In this document: positions 53,854 to 63,639 of the stretch, in pieces | Layout of the letters: every line of letters starts with the position of its first letter | How positions within the stretch are numbered: the stretch's first letter is position 1 | Assembly (NCBI RefSeq): GCF_001436695.1 | Contig: NZ_AYZG01000017.1 | Coordinates: 54,893-118,892 of the forward strand | Direction of reading: 5' to 3' | DNA from: Lactobacillus taiwanensis DSM 21401 | Lineage (GTDB): Bacteria > Bacillota > Bacilli > Lactobacillales > Lactobacillaceae | Length of the DNA: 64,000 nucleotides | The notes under the pieces: model-generated | What the model was told of the DNA's origin: nothing | What the model saw: only the letters and a program-made list of their open reading frames with translations | The model's database searches: none | Made by a program: the position numbers and the translations under genes

Positions 53854-53928
53854 ATATTTTTATTAACTCGTATTTAAGGCAATTTTAAGTTATACTTTGA
53901 ACATACGATTTTAATAAGGATGATAATT

Positions 53929-54612
53929 ATGGCAGATAAAACAATAAAAATTGCATACTTGTATGAAGACTTAATGAATACTTACGGCGACTCAGGCGAC
54001 GTTAAAGTGATTCGCTATTTACTTGCTAAACAAGGCTATCAAACTGAAGTTGATAATATTTCACTAGACGATAGCTTTGACGCTAAGAACTACGACTTTT
54101 TATTCTTTGGTGGTGGCCAAGACTTTGAACAAACCGTTGTTGCTAAAGATCTGCCACGTCATAAAGAAACTATTGAAAATTATATTAAGGCCGGTAATCC
54201 AATGCTTTGTATTTGTGGTGGCTATCAATTAATGGGTGATTACTACAAAACAAATTCTGGCATCACCATTAAAGGTCTAGGTATTTTACCTCTACATACT
54301 ATTTTCAAGGCTGATAAACGTATGATTGGAGATACCCGTTACATGACTGAATGGGGTGAAGTTAAAGCTTTTGAAAACCATTCAGGTCAAACTTATTTTG
54401 ATAATACTAACATGCTTCATCCCTTTGGTGAGATGATCGAAGGCTACGGCAATAACCCTCAAGATAAAGTTGAAGGCTTACGTTACAAAAACTTTATTGG
54501 CTCATATTCTCACGGTCCACTACTTCGTAATACGAATGTAGCAAATGCGATTGTTAAAATGATTTTAGAACGTCGCAAGGAGCGTACTGCTAATGAAGTT
54601 GAATCCGTTTAG
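53929..54612 (+). CDS. gatD: Lipid II isoglutaminyl synthase, glutaminase subunit GatD
   Basis: A 227-aa class I glutamine amidotransferase of the GatD/CobQ type. Cys94 in MLCICGGYQ is the nucleophile and His195 in GSYSHGPLL is the base. It starts AYLYEDLMNTYGDSGDVKVI. GatD supplies ammonia to MurT, which amidates D-Glu of lipid II. In most Firmicutes murT directly precedes gatD, but here no murT is beside it. The start with AAGGA is at 53929. Its end overlaps the permease gene by 20 bases. Confidence 0.87.
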   Translation: MADKTIKIAYLYEDLMNTYGDSGDVKVIRYLLAKQGYQTEVDNISLDDSFDAKNYDFLFFGGGQDFEQTVVAKDLPRHKETIENYIKAGNPMLCICGGYQLMGDYYKTNSGITIKGLGILPLHTIFKADKRMIGDTRYMTEWGEVKAFENHSGQTYFDNTNMLHPFGEMIEGYGNNPQDKVEGLRYKNFIGSYSHGPLLRNTNVANAIVKMILERRKERTANEVESV

Positions 54613-55981
54613 AAAAGAAAGCCTCAAGCGTTATTTGGGTACAGACAAGCACTTTGCCAAAACGCTTGGGGCTTTTGACTTATTAACTATTGGTATTGGA
54701 GCCGTTATTGGTACAGGTATTTTTATTTTACCTGGTACAGTTGCCGCAAAAGAGGCGGGGCCTGGTGTTACTCTTTCATTTCTAATTGCAGCCCTAGTGT
54801 GTACTTTAGCTAGTATGTGCTACGCTGAACTTTCTTCAAGTATTCCAGTAGCTGGTTCTGCTTACTCATACGGAAATATTCTTTACGGAGAAGTTATTGG
54901 TTGGATTTTAGGCTGGGCATTAATCTTAGAATATATGCTCTCAGTTGCTGCAGTATCAGCTGGGTGGGCTTCTTATTTTAACTCCTTGCTACATAGCTTT
55001 AGATTACACATTCCTCATCATTTAGAGGGACCGTTCGATCCTTTAAATGGTACGTACCTAAATTTATGGGCAGTTGTTAGTGTTTTATTAATTGGAATCT
55101 TACTTTCTCGTGGAATGAAAGCATCCATGAAATTTAATAATGCTGCTGTTTTAATTAAGATAGCAATCATATTTATTTTTATTGGTGTGGGTTTATTTTT
55201 TATTAAGCCTAAAAACTATCAACCCTTCGCTCCATATGGAACTACCGGCGTTTTACGAGGGGCAACTACAGTCTTTTTTGCATTTTTAGGTTTTGACGTT
55301 GTTTCATCTTCAGCAGCTGAGGTTAAAAATCCTAAAAAAAATATGCCAATCGGAATTATTGGCACATTAATTGTTGCTGCATTGCTTTACATGGGAGTAT
55401 CAGCAGTTTTAACTGGAATGATAAATTACAAGCAATTAGACGTAGCCAATCCTGTTGCCTACGCCCTAAAGTTAGTTAACCAAGGTTGGGTAGCAGATTT
55501 ATTATCGATTGGTGCCATTGTTGGAATGAGTACAATGATGTTAACTATGATTTACTCAAGTTCACGTCTAATTTATTCCATTGGACGCGATGGACTCCTC
55601 CCTAGCTTTTTAGGAAAAATTGATAAGCATGGACTTCCTGAAAATTCACTTTGGATTGTAACTATCGTTATTGCTTTAATGGGCGGTTTGTTCTCAATGG
55701 AAGAACTCACTAGCTTAGTATCAATTGGAACATTGCTTGCCTTTACTTTCGTATCTTTTGGCGTCATTTTACTGCGTAGAAGAAAAGATATTCCTGAAGG
55801 TGACTTCAAGGTTCCATTCTATCCAGTAATTCCAATTCTTTCTGGACTTGCCTGCATTGGCATGATATGCTTTTTATCTGTTAAAACTTATATTTTTGCT
55901 AGTATTTGGTTCTTATTTGGCCTATTTATTTACTGTATCTATGGATATAAACATAGTAAAATCAGCAAAAAAAATAATTAA
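54593..55981 (+). CDS. Amino acid permease, APC superfamily (YfnA/CAT-like)
   Basis: A 462-aa transporter with 12 predicted helices. FDLLTIGIGAVIGTGIFILPG in helix 1 is the APC substrate-backbone motif. FFAFLGFDVVSSSAAEVKNPKKNMP marks helix 6 and the loop after it. It resembles cationic/branched-chain-type permeases of the YfnA group. Translation starts inside gatD (20-base overlap), so it is cotranscribed. Ends at a bidirectional terminator. Confidence 0.87.
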   Translation: MKLNPFRKESLKRYLGTDKHFAKTLGAFDLLTIGIGAVIGTGIFILPGTVAAKEAGPGVTLSFLIAALVCTLASMCYAELSSSIPVAGSAYSYGNILYGEVIGWILGWALILEYMLSVAAVSAGWASYFNSLLHSFRLHIPHHLEGPFDPLNGTYLNLWAVVSVLLIGILLSRGMKASMKFNNAAVLIKIAIIFIFIGVGLFFIKPKNYQPFAPYGTTGVLRGATTVFFAFLGFDVVSSSAAEVKNPKKNMPIGIIGTLIVAALLYMGVSAVLTGMINYKQLDVANPVAYALKLVNQGWVADLLSIGAIVGMSTMMLTMIYSSSRLIYSIGRDGLLPSFLGKIDKHGLPENSLWIVTIVIALMGGLFSMEELTSLVSIGTLLAFTFVSFGVILLRRRKDIPEGDFKVPFYPVIPILSGLACIGMICFLSVKTYIFASIWFLFGLFIYCIYGYKHSKISKKNN

Positions 55982-55985
55982 TTAC

Positions 55986-56032
55986 AAAAAAGAGTAGTTA
56001 CTCAAAAATCACGAGTAACTACTCTTTTTTAT
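55986..56032. terminator. Bidirectional terminator
   Basis: Perfect 18-base arms, AAAAAAGAGTAGTTACTC (55986-56003) and its complement (56013-56030), between convergent genes. The right arm overlaps the end of the EamA gene. Confidence 0.9.
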
Positions 56033-56921
56033 TATGACTTTTCGGTTCCCAATTAAGTGCTAATACTGCACAAATGATCATTATTGAACCAATCCAATCA
56101 ATTGGAGCCATCACTAATCCAAAAATAATTACTGACCCAATCGTTGCGGAAACCGGCTCAAAAGCATCTAATAAACTAGCAGTTGATGGTTTGATATAAC
56201 GAAGTGATCCCATCATCCATTGAAATGGAATCAGAGTTCCAATCACGATCACACCAGCCATTAGCCAAAAAACGTTAATATTATTCGGAACCTTTGGCCA
56301 TACCGGATGTGCTATTACCAAAGCAATACCTGAAAAAAGTAAGCCCCATCCTGTTACCACTAAGCTTGATGTATGATCAAGTAATCGTCGGGGAATTAGA
56401 GTATTAGTGGCTACTCCTACTGCCGAAATAAGGCCCCAAAACAAAACAGAAGGAGTTAAGGACAACTGATTAAAGTGCCCATGTGTAGCTAAAAAGAAAA
56501 CTCCTATAAAAGCAACAACCGCAGCTATTACATCTACTGCACGTAATACCTGGTGCTCAAAGACTACCATATAAAATAAGACAAAAAATGGTCCAATAAA
56601 CTGTAATACAGTAGCAATTGACGCATTAGCTTCTTGCACAACAATAAAATAGCAATATTGCACGGGCAATAATCCTAACAAGCCATAAGCCAGCACTGTT
56701 ACCGCATCTTTCTTATTAGCCATTGTTTTAAGCGGATTTTTTCCTGCCAATTGTGCAAATACAAGCAAAATAATCCCACTAACTACCATTCGCACCTGAG
56801 AAATCCAAATTGGTGTAATGCTAGAACTTATATTGAATAATCCTTTAGCAAATAGACCTGAAATTCCCCAGAAAACACAGGCTAGCGCTGCTAAACAAGT
56901 CCACAATCTTTTTTTCGTCAT
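56019..56921 (-). CDS. EamA/DMT family transporter
   Basis: A 300-aa membrane protein with ten predicted helices in two EamA repeats (about 8-145 and 155-293). Repeat ends show the usual pattern, such as LQFIGPFFVLFYMVVFEHQ and LLDAFEPVSATIGSVIIFGL. Exports or imports small metabolites, often amino acids; the substrate is unknown. Single gene. Confidence 0.87.
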   Translation of the reverse strand: MTKKRLWTCLAALACVFWGISGLFAKGLFNISSSITPIWISQVRMVVSGIILLVFAQLAGKNPLKTMANKKDAVTVLAYGLLGLLPVQYCYFIVVQEANASIATVLQFIGPFFVLFYMVVFEHQVLRAVDVIAAVVAFIGVFFLATHGHFNQLSLTPSVLFWGLISAVGVATNTLIPRRLLDHTSSLVVTGWGLLFSGIALVIAHPVWPKVPNNINVFWLMAGVIVIGTLIPFQWMMGSLRYIKPSTASLLDAFEPVSATIGSVIIFGLVMAPIDWIGSIMIICAVLALNWEPKSHNKKE

Positions 56922-57039
56922 ATCTTCCCAACTTTCCTAATATTTTGCAAGATTCATCATAACACACACCAAAAAAATTATCTTTTTACCTCTTGCTTTT
57001 TCAACGCAAATCGAGTTAAATATAATTAATATAAAACTT

Positions 57040-57318
57040 AAAAAGCAATGAAGAGACGAGTAGATAATTTTATTCTTTCAGTGAATTAGCGTTAGTGAGA
57101 AGCTAGTAGACCCTGAATTATCGAATAACACTTTTTCGCTGTGCTGCTAGCCTAAATTATAGTAAGCTACGCCGTCATCGGTACGTTATCAAGCCGAGGA
57201 GCATGATTGTGCTCTAATTAAGCTGGTCTATATTTAGACAATTTAGGTGGTACCGCGGAAAAAAGCCTTTCGTCCTGAGAATATCAGGGGTGAAGGGCTT
57301 TTTCTTTACTCTTAAATT
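57040..57318 (+). ncRNA. T-box leader controlling asnA
   Basis: A 5' leader of about 270 bases. The T-box sequence AGGTGGTACCGCGG (57245-57258) carries the UGG that pairs with an uncharged tRNA acceptor end. It is followed by a terminator hairpin (AAAAGCCCTT-type stem, about 57260-57315) with a T run. Stem I starts near GAAGAGACGAGTAGA. The putative specifier is AAC (57127-57129) in GAATAACAC, an Asn codon that agrees with the downstream gene. Uncharged tRNA-Asn should permit read-through. Confidence 0.92.
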
Positions 57319-57338
57319 CTTTCTAAGGAGTTTTATTT

Positions 57339-58349
57339 ATGACACTTATCTTACCTAAGGATTATCATCCAAGTTTAACCATTCGTGACACTGAAGCCGC
57401 AATTGTTTTCATTAGAGAAACTTTTCAAGATAAACTTGCAGAAAATTTAAATGTTCAAAGAATGTCAGCACCAATGTTCGTTGAAAAGTCTACTGGTCTA
57501 AACGATAACTTAAACGGTATTGAACGTCCAGTGTCTTTTGATATGAAAGCAATACCCGACGACACAATTGAAGTTGTGCATTCTTTAGCTAAGTGGAAGC
57601 GTTTAGCTCTTAAGCGTTATGGCGTCGGTATTCATGAAGGCCTCTACACTAATATGAACGCCATTAGACGTGATGAAGATTTAGATAATTTTCATTCAAT
57701 TTATGTTGATCAATGGGATTGGGAAAAAATAATTTCTAAAGATGAACGTAATATTGAAACTCTTAAAACTACTGTTAAGCAAATCTTTAAAGCAATAAAA
57801 GAAACTGAAAAAGAAGTTGCTGCACGTTACCCTAGTTCTACTTATCATTTACCAAATACCATTACCTTCATTACTACTCAAGATTTAGAAGATCGCTGGC
57901 CTGATCTAACGCCAGATGAACGTGAAGATAAAATAGCTAAAGAGAAAAAAGCAGTATTCCTAATGAAAATTGGCGATAAATTAAAGCGTAGCGGTAAGCC
58001 ACATGATGGTCGTGCACCAGATTACGATGACTGGGAATTAAACGGTGACTTACTATTTTGGTATGAACCATTACAACGTAAAATTGAAATTTCTTCTATG
58101 GGAATTCGCGTAAGTGAAGAATCACTCAAAGAACAACTTAAAAAAGCTCATGCTGAAGAGCGAGCCACTTTACCATTCCATAAAATGCTCTTAAATGGTG
58201 AACTTCCTTATACAATTGGCGGTGGAATTGGTCAATCTCGCTTATGTATGCTTTTGCTTGGAAAAGCTCATATTGGTGAAGTCCAAGCTAGTATTTGGCC
58301 TCCCAAAATGATTGAATCATGTGAAGCTGCTGACATCAAAATTCTATAG
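57339..58349 (+). CDS. asnA: Aspartate--ammonia ligase AsnA
   Basis: A 336-aa cytoplasmic enzyme that makes asparagine from aspartate, ammonia and ATP (giving AMP). Family features are [45 protein letters not shown] (as in class II tRNA-synthetase-like folds) and a C-terminal [28 protein letters not shown]. The ATG follows AAGGAG. Controlled by the T-box leader and followed by a terminator, so it is monocistronic. Confidence 0.95.
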   Translation: MTLILPKDYHPSLTIRDTEAAIVFIRETFQDKLAENLNVQRMSAPMFVEKSTGLNDNLNGIERPVSFDMKAIPDDTIEVVHSLAKWKRLALKRYGVGIHEGLYTNMNAIRRDEDLDNFHSIYVDQWDWEKIISKDERNIETLKTTVKQIFKAIKETEKEVAARYPSSTYHLPNTITFITTQDLEDRWPDLTPDEREDKIAKEKKAVFLMKIGDKLKRSGKPHDGRAPDYDDWELNGDLLFWYEPLQRKIEISSMGIRVSEESLKEQLKKAHAEERATLPFHKMLLNGELPYTIGGGIGQSRLCMLLLGKAHIGEVQASIWPPKMIESCEAADIKIL

Positions 58350-58353
58350 CACA

Positions 58354-58394
58354 AAAAAGACTGTCTAAGCCAATAGGCTTAACAGTCTTTTTCG
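58354..58394. terminator. Bidirectional terminator after asnA
   Basis: AAAAAGACTGT...AAGCC pairs with GGCTT...ACAGTCTTTTT around AATA. It serves asnA and the convergent permease. Confidence 0.85.
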
Positions 58395-59795
58395 TTATTT
58401 ACTAGCTTTACGATCTTTTCTAGAGATAATAAACATAATTAGAGGTAAAAGAATAAATCCAAAAATCATCATTGCAACAGCATACCAGTTAATGCCTATT
58501 ACTTGTCCTTGTGCATTGGCCACACCAAATTGGGCTTTCCAATTGTATTCTACTAGCAAGAATAATACTAAAATAATTGAAAGAATAGGAATAAATACAT
58601 CAGTCCATACATTTTTTGGTGCATTTAAAACAGGCTCTGCTGTCTTTCCACGATAGAATTGAATAACAGCTAATGGAACAACAATAAAGCCCAAAAAACG
58701 TACCATCGCACTCAATGTGATCAAATTGACCATATTATATTCAAAAGCCATTGGAATTAAAATAGCTAACAATACTGAAATAAAGAAGGTTCTAATTGGA
58801 AAATTATTCTTGGTTCTTTTAGTTAAAGCTTTTGAAAATTGGTTTTCACGTGCCATCGCTTCTAAAATTCGTGGAGCATTAAAACTAGAAGCAACATTAA
58901 TACCAAACATTGAAACTAAAGCACCAACTAAGATAACATCCCTTAAAATTTCATTCTTAAAGATAGCAGCAATTGCAACAACTTGCCTTGTTGTCATTAA
59001 TGCTTTGGGATCGAGCATCATTGCAACAGCAACAACGCCAATATAAATGATTGCAATAACAATAATTGCTAAAGGAATAGCACGTGGAAGGTTTTTAGCA
59101 GGATTCTTCATATCATCTGACCCAGAAGCAACTGATTCAAATCCAGTAAAGGCATAGAAGGCAGATACGATTGCCATTACAAAACCTGTAGTAGTTAAAG
59201 TAGGAACAATCTTTTGACCATTTTGAGTAATCTGATCTACCTGACTTAAATTACTTGAAGCACCACTTACAATTAATAAAACTACCCCTGCAATAATAAT
59301 TAATACTAGAGCAGCTAACTTACCAATAGTCGCTAAGTTCATAACATACTTAACAACTTTTTGACCAAATAAATTAATTATCGTAATAACGGCCATCAAT
59401 ATCAAAAAGCCAATAGTTACGCTCATTGTCTCATTTGGGTTACCACCAAAAATAGAAATAGTAGATTTAATAACCCCAACTGCCATTACACCCCAAGCTA
59501 CACTTGCAGAAAAGTAACGTAAAATTCCCATATAGAAACCGACATTATTTCCAAAAGCGGCTTTTGAATATGCATAAGCAGCCCCAGATTTAGTTACATA
59601 CTTTGCTGCTGCCGCAAAAGATATAGCTAAAATTGAAGCGAAAATTGCAGCAATAAAGTACACAATTAAGGCTTTTGACCCAGCTTGTTGAACAACGCTA
59701 CCTGGTGTCAAAAATATTCCTGAGCCAATAATTGAATTAATGGCTAAGAGTACAATAGACCAAAAACCTAATTTACTTGTTTCTTTTTCATTCAT
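58395..59795 (-). CDS. Amino acid permease, APC superfamily
   Basis: A 466-aa transporter with 12 predicted helices. LLAINSIIGSGIFLTPG in helix 1 and YAFTGFESVASGSDDMKNPAKNLPRA mark the APC fold. It is followed on the same strand, upstream, by a gamma-glutamyl hydrolase-like gene (16-base gap), so the two form a unit. A role with glutamate, GABA or gamma-glutamyl compounds is plausible from context only. Confidence 0.85.
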   Translation of the reverse strand: MNEKETSKLGFWSIVLLAINSIIGSGIFLTPGSVVQQAGSKALIVYFIAAIFASILAISFAAAAKYVTKSGAAYAYSKAAFGNNVGFYMGILRYFSASVAWGVMAVGVIKSTISIFGGNPNETMSVTIGFLILMAVITIINLFGQKVVKYVMNLATIGKLAALVLIIIAGVVLLIVSGASSNLSQVDQITQNGQKIVPTLTTTGFVMAIVSAFYAFTGFESVASGSDDMKNPAKNLPRAIPLAIIVIAIIYIGVVAVAMMLDPKALMTTRQVVAIAAIFKNEILRDVILVGALVSMFGINVASSFNAPRILEAMARENQFSKALTKRTKNNFPIRTFFISVLLAILIPMAFEYNMVNLITLSAMVRFLGFIVVPLAVIQFYRGKTAEPVLNAPKNVWTDVFIPILSIILVLFLLVEYNWKAQFGVANAQGQVIGINWYAVAMMIFGFILLPLIMFIISRKDRKASK

Positions 59796-59811
59796 TTATT
59801 AATAATTTCCT

Positions 59812-60537
59812 CTACTTTGTCTTTGCCATATCAATGATATATTTAAATAAGTTATTTTGATAAGAAACTACTCGGTGAAGCATTTCAGGATGCCATTGAA
59901 CCGCAATGACTGACGCATCTTCATTTTCAATTGCCTCCACTACTCCATCTACACAGCGAGCGGCTACTTTAAAATTAGGTGCAACATCTTTAATTAATTG
60001 ATGGTGAAAAGAATTAGTTTGCAATTTTTCTTTCCCCAATAATTCAGCAATTTTTGTACCTACAACTGTTTTTACAGTATGTGTAAGCAAAGTAGGTGTC
60101 TGTCCTTGATTATGCTTTAACGTTTTCTCTTTTCTATAACTGAGATCTTGATATAGCGTTCCACCGTGATAAACATTTATTATCTGAGCACCACGACAGA
60201 CTCCTAAAACTGGAATTTCCTTTTCTTCAGCTAATTTCAATAAACGCATATCGAATTGATCACGCTCAGGCCAAATATCTCCCAATTTTTGTTCAGGTTC
60301 TTCACCATAGTTATGAGGATCAACATCATGTCCTCCAGATAAAATCAATCCTTGAACATTTGAAAGCTGTTCCTTAATTACTTCTTCATCCCCATTAAAA
60401 GGAATAATGTAGGGTATTCCGCCATTTTGGACGACAGAATCAACATAATCTTCATTAACATAGCTACGACGATAGCCTGGAAAAATTCCACCATCATCAA
60501 TAATTACAGAACCAGAAATACCAATAATTGGTTTCAT
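59812..60537 (-). CDS. Gamma-glutamyl-gamma-aminobutyrate hydrolase family (C26)
   Basis: A 241-aa class I amidotransferase-fold peptidase. The triad is complete: Cys114 in GVCRGAQ, and His216 with Glu218 in QWHPE. GLILSGGHDVDPHNYGEEP is typical of the PuuD group. It hydrolyses gamma-glutamyl bonds in the cytoplasm. First gene of an operon with the APC permease. Contrast with the triad-less paralogue at 38583-39266. Confidence 0.87.
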   Translation of the reverse strand: MKPIIGISGSVIIDDGGIFPGYRRSYVNEDYVDSVVQNGGIPYIIPFNGDEEVIKEQLSNVQGLILSGGHDVDPHNYGEEPEQKLGDIWPERDQFDMRLLKLAEEKEIPVLGVCRGAQIINVYHGGTLYQDLSYRKEKTLKHNQGQTPTLLTHTVKTVVGTKIAELLGKEKLQTNSFHHQLIKDVAPNFKVAARCVDGVVEAIENEDASVIAVQWHPEMLHRVVSYQNNLFKYIIDMAKTK

Positions 60538-60662
60538 GTTGCTATCTCCTTTAACTTACTTTTTAACAGTTGAATTAATTATAAATTAAAACTTTTAATG
60601 CGTAAATACTACAAGCTAAAATTAACACTATTTTCTCACTATAAGCTAATATTATGTCTTAT

Positions 60663-60700
60663 AAAAAATCACCCTCTTTCTTACAGAGGATGATTTTAAA
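60663..60700 (-). terminator. Terminator of the AAT permease operon
   Basis: AAAATCACCCTCT and AGAGGATGATTTT form the stem (one mismatch), with the T tract on the minus strand. It is followed by AT-rich spacer (60538-60662) with no recognised gene. Confidence 0.8.
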
Positions 60701-60701
60701 A

Positions 60702-62081
60702 TTATTTCTTTCGATGTTTAATTAGATAAATGATCGTTGCTAATACTAGTACTCCCCCTCCTACCGCTACAGAGATTCTAGTTTCTGGATTAACAAACAT
60801 AAAAACTACAATTACTAACAACATTACAAAAGCAAAATAGTTTGAATAAGGATAAAGAGGTAATTTAAATGGATGTTTTTCCATTAAATGTAAATTGTTT
60901 TTTCTAAATTTTAATTCGGCAATTAATATTACAAACCACGCTACCATCCCTGGTAACACAGAAGAACTATAGACTATTACAAATAGTTCTCCCATAGATT
61001 TATTCATAGTTGAAACTATTAGGTTCAAAATAAAACCAATCAAAATGCCAGCTGTAATTCCAATTATTGCACGATCAGGAACAATATGCTTTGATAACTT
61101 TCCAAAAGTTTTTGGCGCTTCTCCTTCATGCGAAAGTTTAAACAACATTCGACTAGATGAATATATACCGGAATTTGCACCAGATAAGGCTGCTGTTAAA
61201 ACAACAAAGTTGATAATACTTGCAGCTGCCGTAATTCCTACCTTAGTAAAAGTTTCTACAAATGGTGAGCCAATATTACTTAGTTGGTCCCAAGGATAAA
61301 TAGTCACAATTACAAAAATTGCACCAACGTAAAAAATCAAGATTCGCCATAAAACTGATTTTACACTCTTTACAATTGCTTCTTGAGGATTTGCAACCTC
61401 GCCAGCAGAAATACCAATAAGCTCTATTCCTTCATAAGAACCAGCAATTATTGCCATCGAGAAGAAAAAGCCTTTTACTCCACCCGTAAAGAATCCTCCA
61501 TGAGACCATAAATTATTAAAACCTACAGGATGTCCGTGATTACCGACACCAACTAGAATTACTAATAGCCCTAAAATAATCATTAAGATAATTGTCACTA
61601 CTTTAATCATTGCAAACCAAAATTCTAATGCTCCATATGCTTTCGCACTAGCTAAATTTGCTAATAATAAAAATACAATAATAATTATCCCAGACCAAAA
61701 AACACTAACTTTAGGCCACCAAAATTTTAAATATTCTGTTGCTGCCACAACTTCTGAAATACCAACAACAATATACTGAAATACGTTTGCCCATTCAGCC
61801 AAATATCCAGCTAATGGAGAAATATATTCAGTTGCATAATCTGCAAATGATCCTGTACCTGGACTTACATATAACATTTCACCTAATGCACGCATTACAA
61901 TATATAAGATTAATCCGACAAACATGTACGCTAATAATACAGATGGTCCAGTCCACTTAATAGTTGATGTTGATCCCATAAATAAACCAACACCAATTGC
62001 TCCACCTAATGATATCATCTCCATTTGACCAGCAGTCATGGATCTTTTTAATTTAGGCGGATGATTTTTATTATCTTTCAT
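60702..62081 (-). CDS. Amino acid permease, AAT family (tandem copy 2)
   Basis: A 459-aa permease with 12 helices. It opens with LKRSMTAGQMEMISLGGAIGVGLFMGS and contains AGSYEGIELIGISAGEVANPQEAIVKSVKSV, the AAT signature shared with lysine, GABA and S-methylmethionine carriers. It is very similar to the preceding gene and starts inside its end (11-base overlap), the mark of a tandem duplication with coupled translation. The specific amino acid is unknown. Confidence 0.87.
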   Translation of the reverse strand: MKDNKNHPPKLKRSMTAGQMEMISLGGAIGVGLFMGSTSTIKWTGPSVLLAYMFVGLILYIVMRALGEMLYVSPGTGSFADYATEYISPLAGYLAEWANVFQYIVVGISEVVAATEYLKFWWPKVSVFWSGIIIIVFLLLANLASAKAYGALEFWFAMIKVVTIILMIILGLLVILVGVGNHGHPVGFNNLWSHGGFFTGGVKGFFFSMAIIAGSYEGIELIGISAGEVANPQEAIVKSVKSVLWRILIFYVGAIFVIVTIYPWDQLSNIGSPFVETFTKVGITAAASIINFVVLTAALSGANSGIYSSSRMLFKLSHEGEAPKTFGKLSKHIVPDRAIIGITAGILIGFILNLIVSTMNKSMGELFVIVYSSSVLPGMVAWFVILIAELKFRKNNLHLMEKHPFKLPLYPYSNYFAFVMLLVIVVFMFVNPETRISVAVGGGVLVLATIIYLIKHRKK

Positions 62082-63465
62082 TGATTACTCCATCCTTTTT
62101 ATGTCGTATTAGATAAACAATTGTTGCTATAACTAGTACAGCGGCTCCAACTAAAACAGAAATTCTAGTTTCTGGATTAATTAACATGAATATTACAATA
62201 ACTATTAACATTACAAACGCAAAATAATTAGACAGAGGATATAATGGTAACTTAAACGGATGATCTACTAATAAATCTTTATTGTTACGTCTAAATTTTA
62301 ATTCTGCAAGTAAAATTACAAACCATGGTATCATTCCTGGCAAGACAGAGGACGAGAAAACAATGACAAATAGATCTTGCGTAGATTTACTTATCGTAGC
62401 AGCAATCATGTTTAAAATAAATCCAATCAATATTCCCCCAGAAATACCTAAGATAGCATGATTAGGTACAATACGCTTCGAAATATGACCAAATGTCTTT
62501 GGAGCATCCCCATCATGAGCTAATTTAAACAACATTCGACTAGACGAATATATTCCAGAATTGGCACCAGATAAAGCTGCCGTTAAAACAACGAAGTTGA
62601 TAATACTTGCAGCCGCCGTAATTCCAACTTTGGCAAAAGTAGTTACAAAGGGTGATCCAATATTGCTTAATTCATTCCATGGATAAATAGTCACAATAAC
62701 AAAAATTGCACCAACGTAGAAAATCAAGATTCGCCATAAAACTGATTTTACGCTTTTTACAACAGCATCCTTTGGATTAGCAACTTCACCAGCAGAAATA
62801 CCCAACAATTCGATTCCCTCATAAGAACCTACAATAATTGACATTGAAAAGAAAAATCCTTTTACTCCACCAGTAAAGAAGCCTCCGTGAGACCACAGAT
62901 TACTAAAACCTGTTGGCTTTCCACCATTACCCACGCCAAAGAAAATAACAATAAAGCCTAAAATAATCATCAAAATAATAGTTACAACTTTAATCATTGC
63001 AAACCAGAATTCAAGAGAGGCATATGCCTTAGCACTAGCCAAGTTTGCCAAAACTAAAAACAAAATAATAATTATCCCTGACCAAAATGCATTAACTTGC
63101 GGCCACCAAAATTTTAAGTACTCTGTTGCCGCGACCACTTCAGACATTCCTACAACTATATATTCAAAGACATTTGCCCATTCAGCTAAGTATCCAGCTA
63201 ATGGATGCACATATTCAGTTGCATAATCTGCAAAAGACCCAGTCCCTGGATTTACATATAACATTTCTCCTAATGCACGCATTACGATATATAAGATTAA
63301 TCCCACAAACATATAGGCTAATAATACAGAAGGACCTGTCCATTTAATAGTAGAGGTAGAGCCCATGAATAACCCAACCCCGATTGCTCCGCCTAAAGAT
63401 ATCATTTCCATCTGACCAGCAGTCATAGAACGTTTTAACTTAGGCATTGACTTTTTATTTTTCAT
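62071..63465 (-). CDS. Amino acid permease, AAT family (tandem copy 1)
   Basis: A 464-aa permease, nearly collinear with the next gene: LKRSMTAGQMEMISLGGAIGVG at the start and VGSYEGIELLGISAGEVANPKDAVVKSV in the helix 6-7 region. Differences are mainly in the loops. First gene of the operon. AGGAGTG lies upstream of the ATG, directly after a terminator-like hairpin that could act as an attenuator. Confidence 0.87.
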   Translation of the reverse strand: MKNKKSMPKLKRSMTAGQMEMISLGGAIGVGLFMGSTSTIKWTGPSVLLAYMFVGLILYIVMRALGEMLYVNPGTGSFADYATEYVHPLAGYLAEWANVFEYIVVGMSEVVAATEYLKFWWPQVNAFWSGIIIILFLVLANLASAKAYASLEFWFAMIKVVTIILMIILGFIVIFFGVGNGGKPTGFSNLWSHGGFFTGGVKGFFFSMSIIVGSYEGIELLGISAGEVANPKDAVVKSVKSVLWRILIFYVGAIFVIVTIYPWNELSNIGSPFVTTFAKVGITAAASIINFVVLTAALSGANSGIYSSSRMLFKLAHDGDAPKTFGHISKRIVPNHAILGISGGILIGFILNMIAATISKSTQDLFVIVFSSSVLPGMIPWFVILLAELKFRRNNKDLLVDHPFKLPLYPLSNYFAFVMLIVIVIFMLINPETRISVLVGAAVLVIATIVYLIRHKKDGVINER

Positions 63466-63482
63466 TACTTAAATGCCACTCC

Positions 63483-63574
63483 TATAAAAAAAACTAGCAG
63501 TCAAGTGAGAGCTAGTTTTTAAATATCAACAAATTGATTAATGCCATTTTAATACAGGTAGACAGTAATGCCAA
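63483..63574 (-). promoter_or_regulatory. Promoter and possible attenuator of the AAT permease operon
   Basis: On the minus strand TTGGCA (63569-63574), 17 bases, TAAAAT (63546-63551). Start about 63539. The leader holds a small ATCAA/TTGAT hairpin, then a terminator-type stem AAACTAGC/GCTAGTTT (63491-63518) with eight T. The T run ends only a few bases before the RBS. Transcripts would have to pass this terminator to reach the permease genes. Confidence 0.6.
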
Positions 63575-63639
63575 GAACTTTTTAACAAAAAATAAGTATC
63601 TAAAAAATTTATTTTTATTTTTTCGTTGATTGTAAAATC

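Noticed and set aside
57040..57318. tRNA or separate RNA gene upstream of asnA
   Set aside because: The conserved T-box motif, the terminator and the Asn specifier explain the whole stretch as a leader.
61739..61960. Antisense frames in both AAT permeases (also 63126-63347)
   Set aside because: They occur at the same place in both tandem copies only because the sense genes are duplicates.
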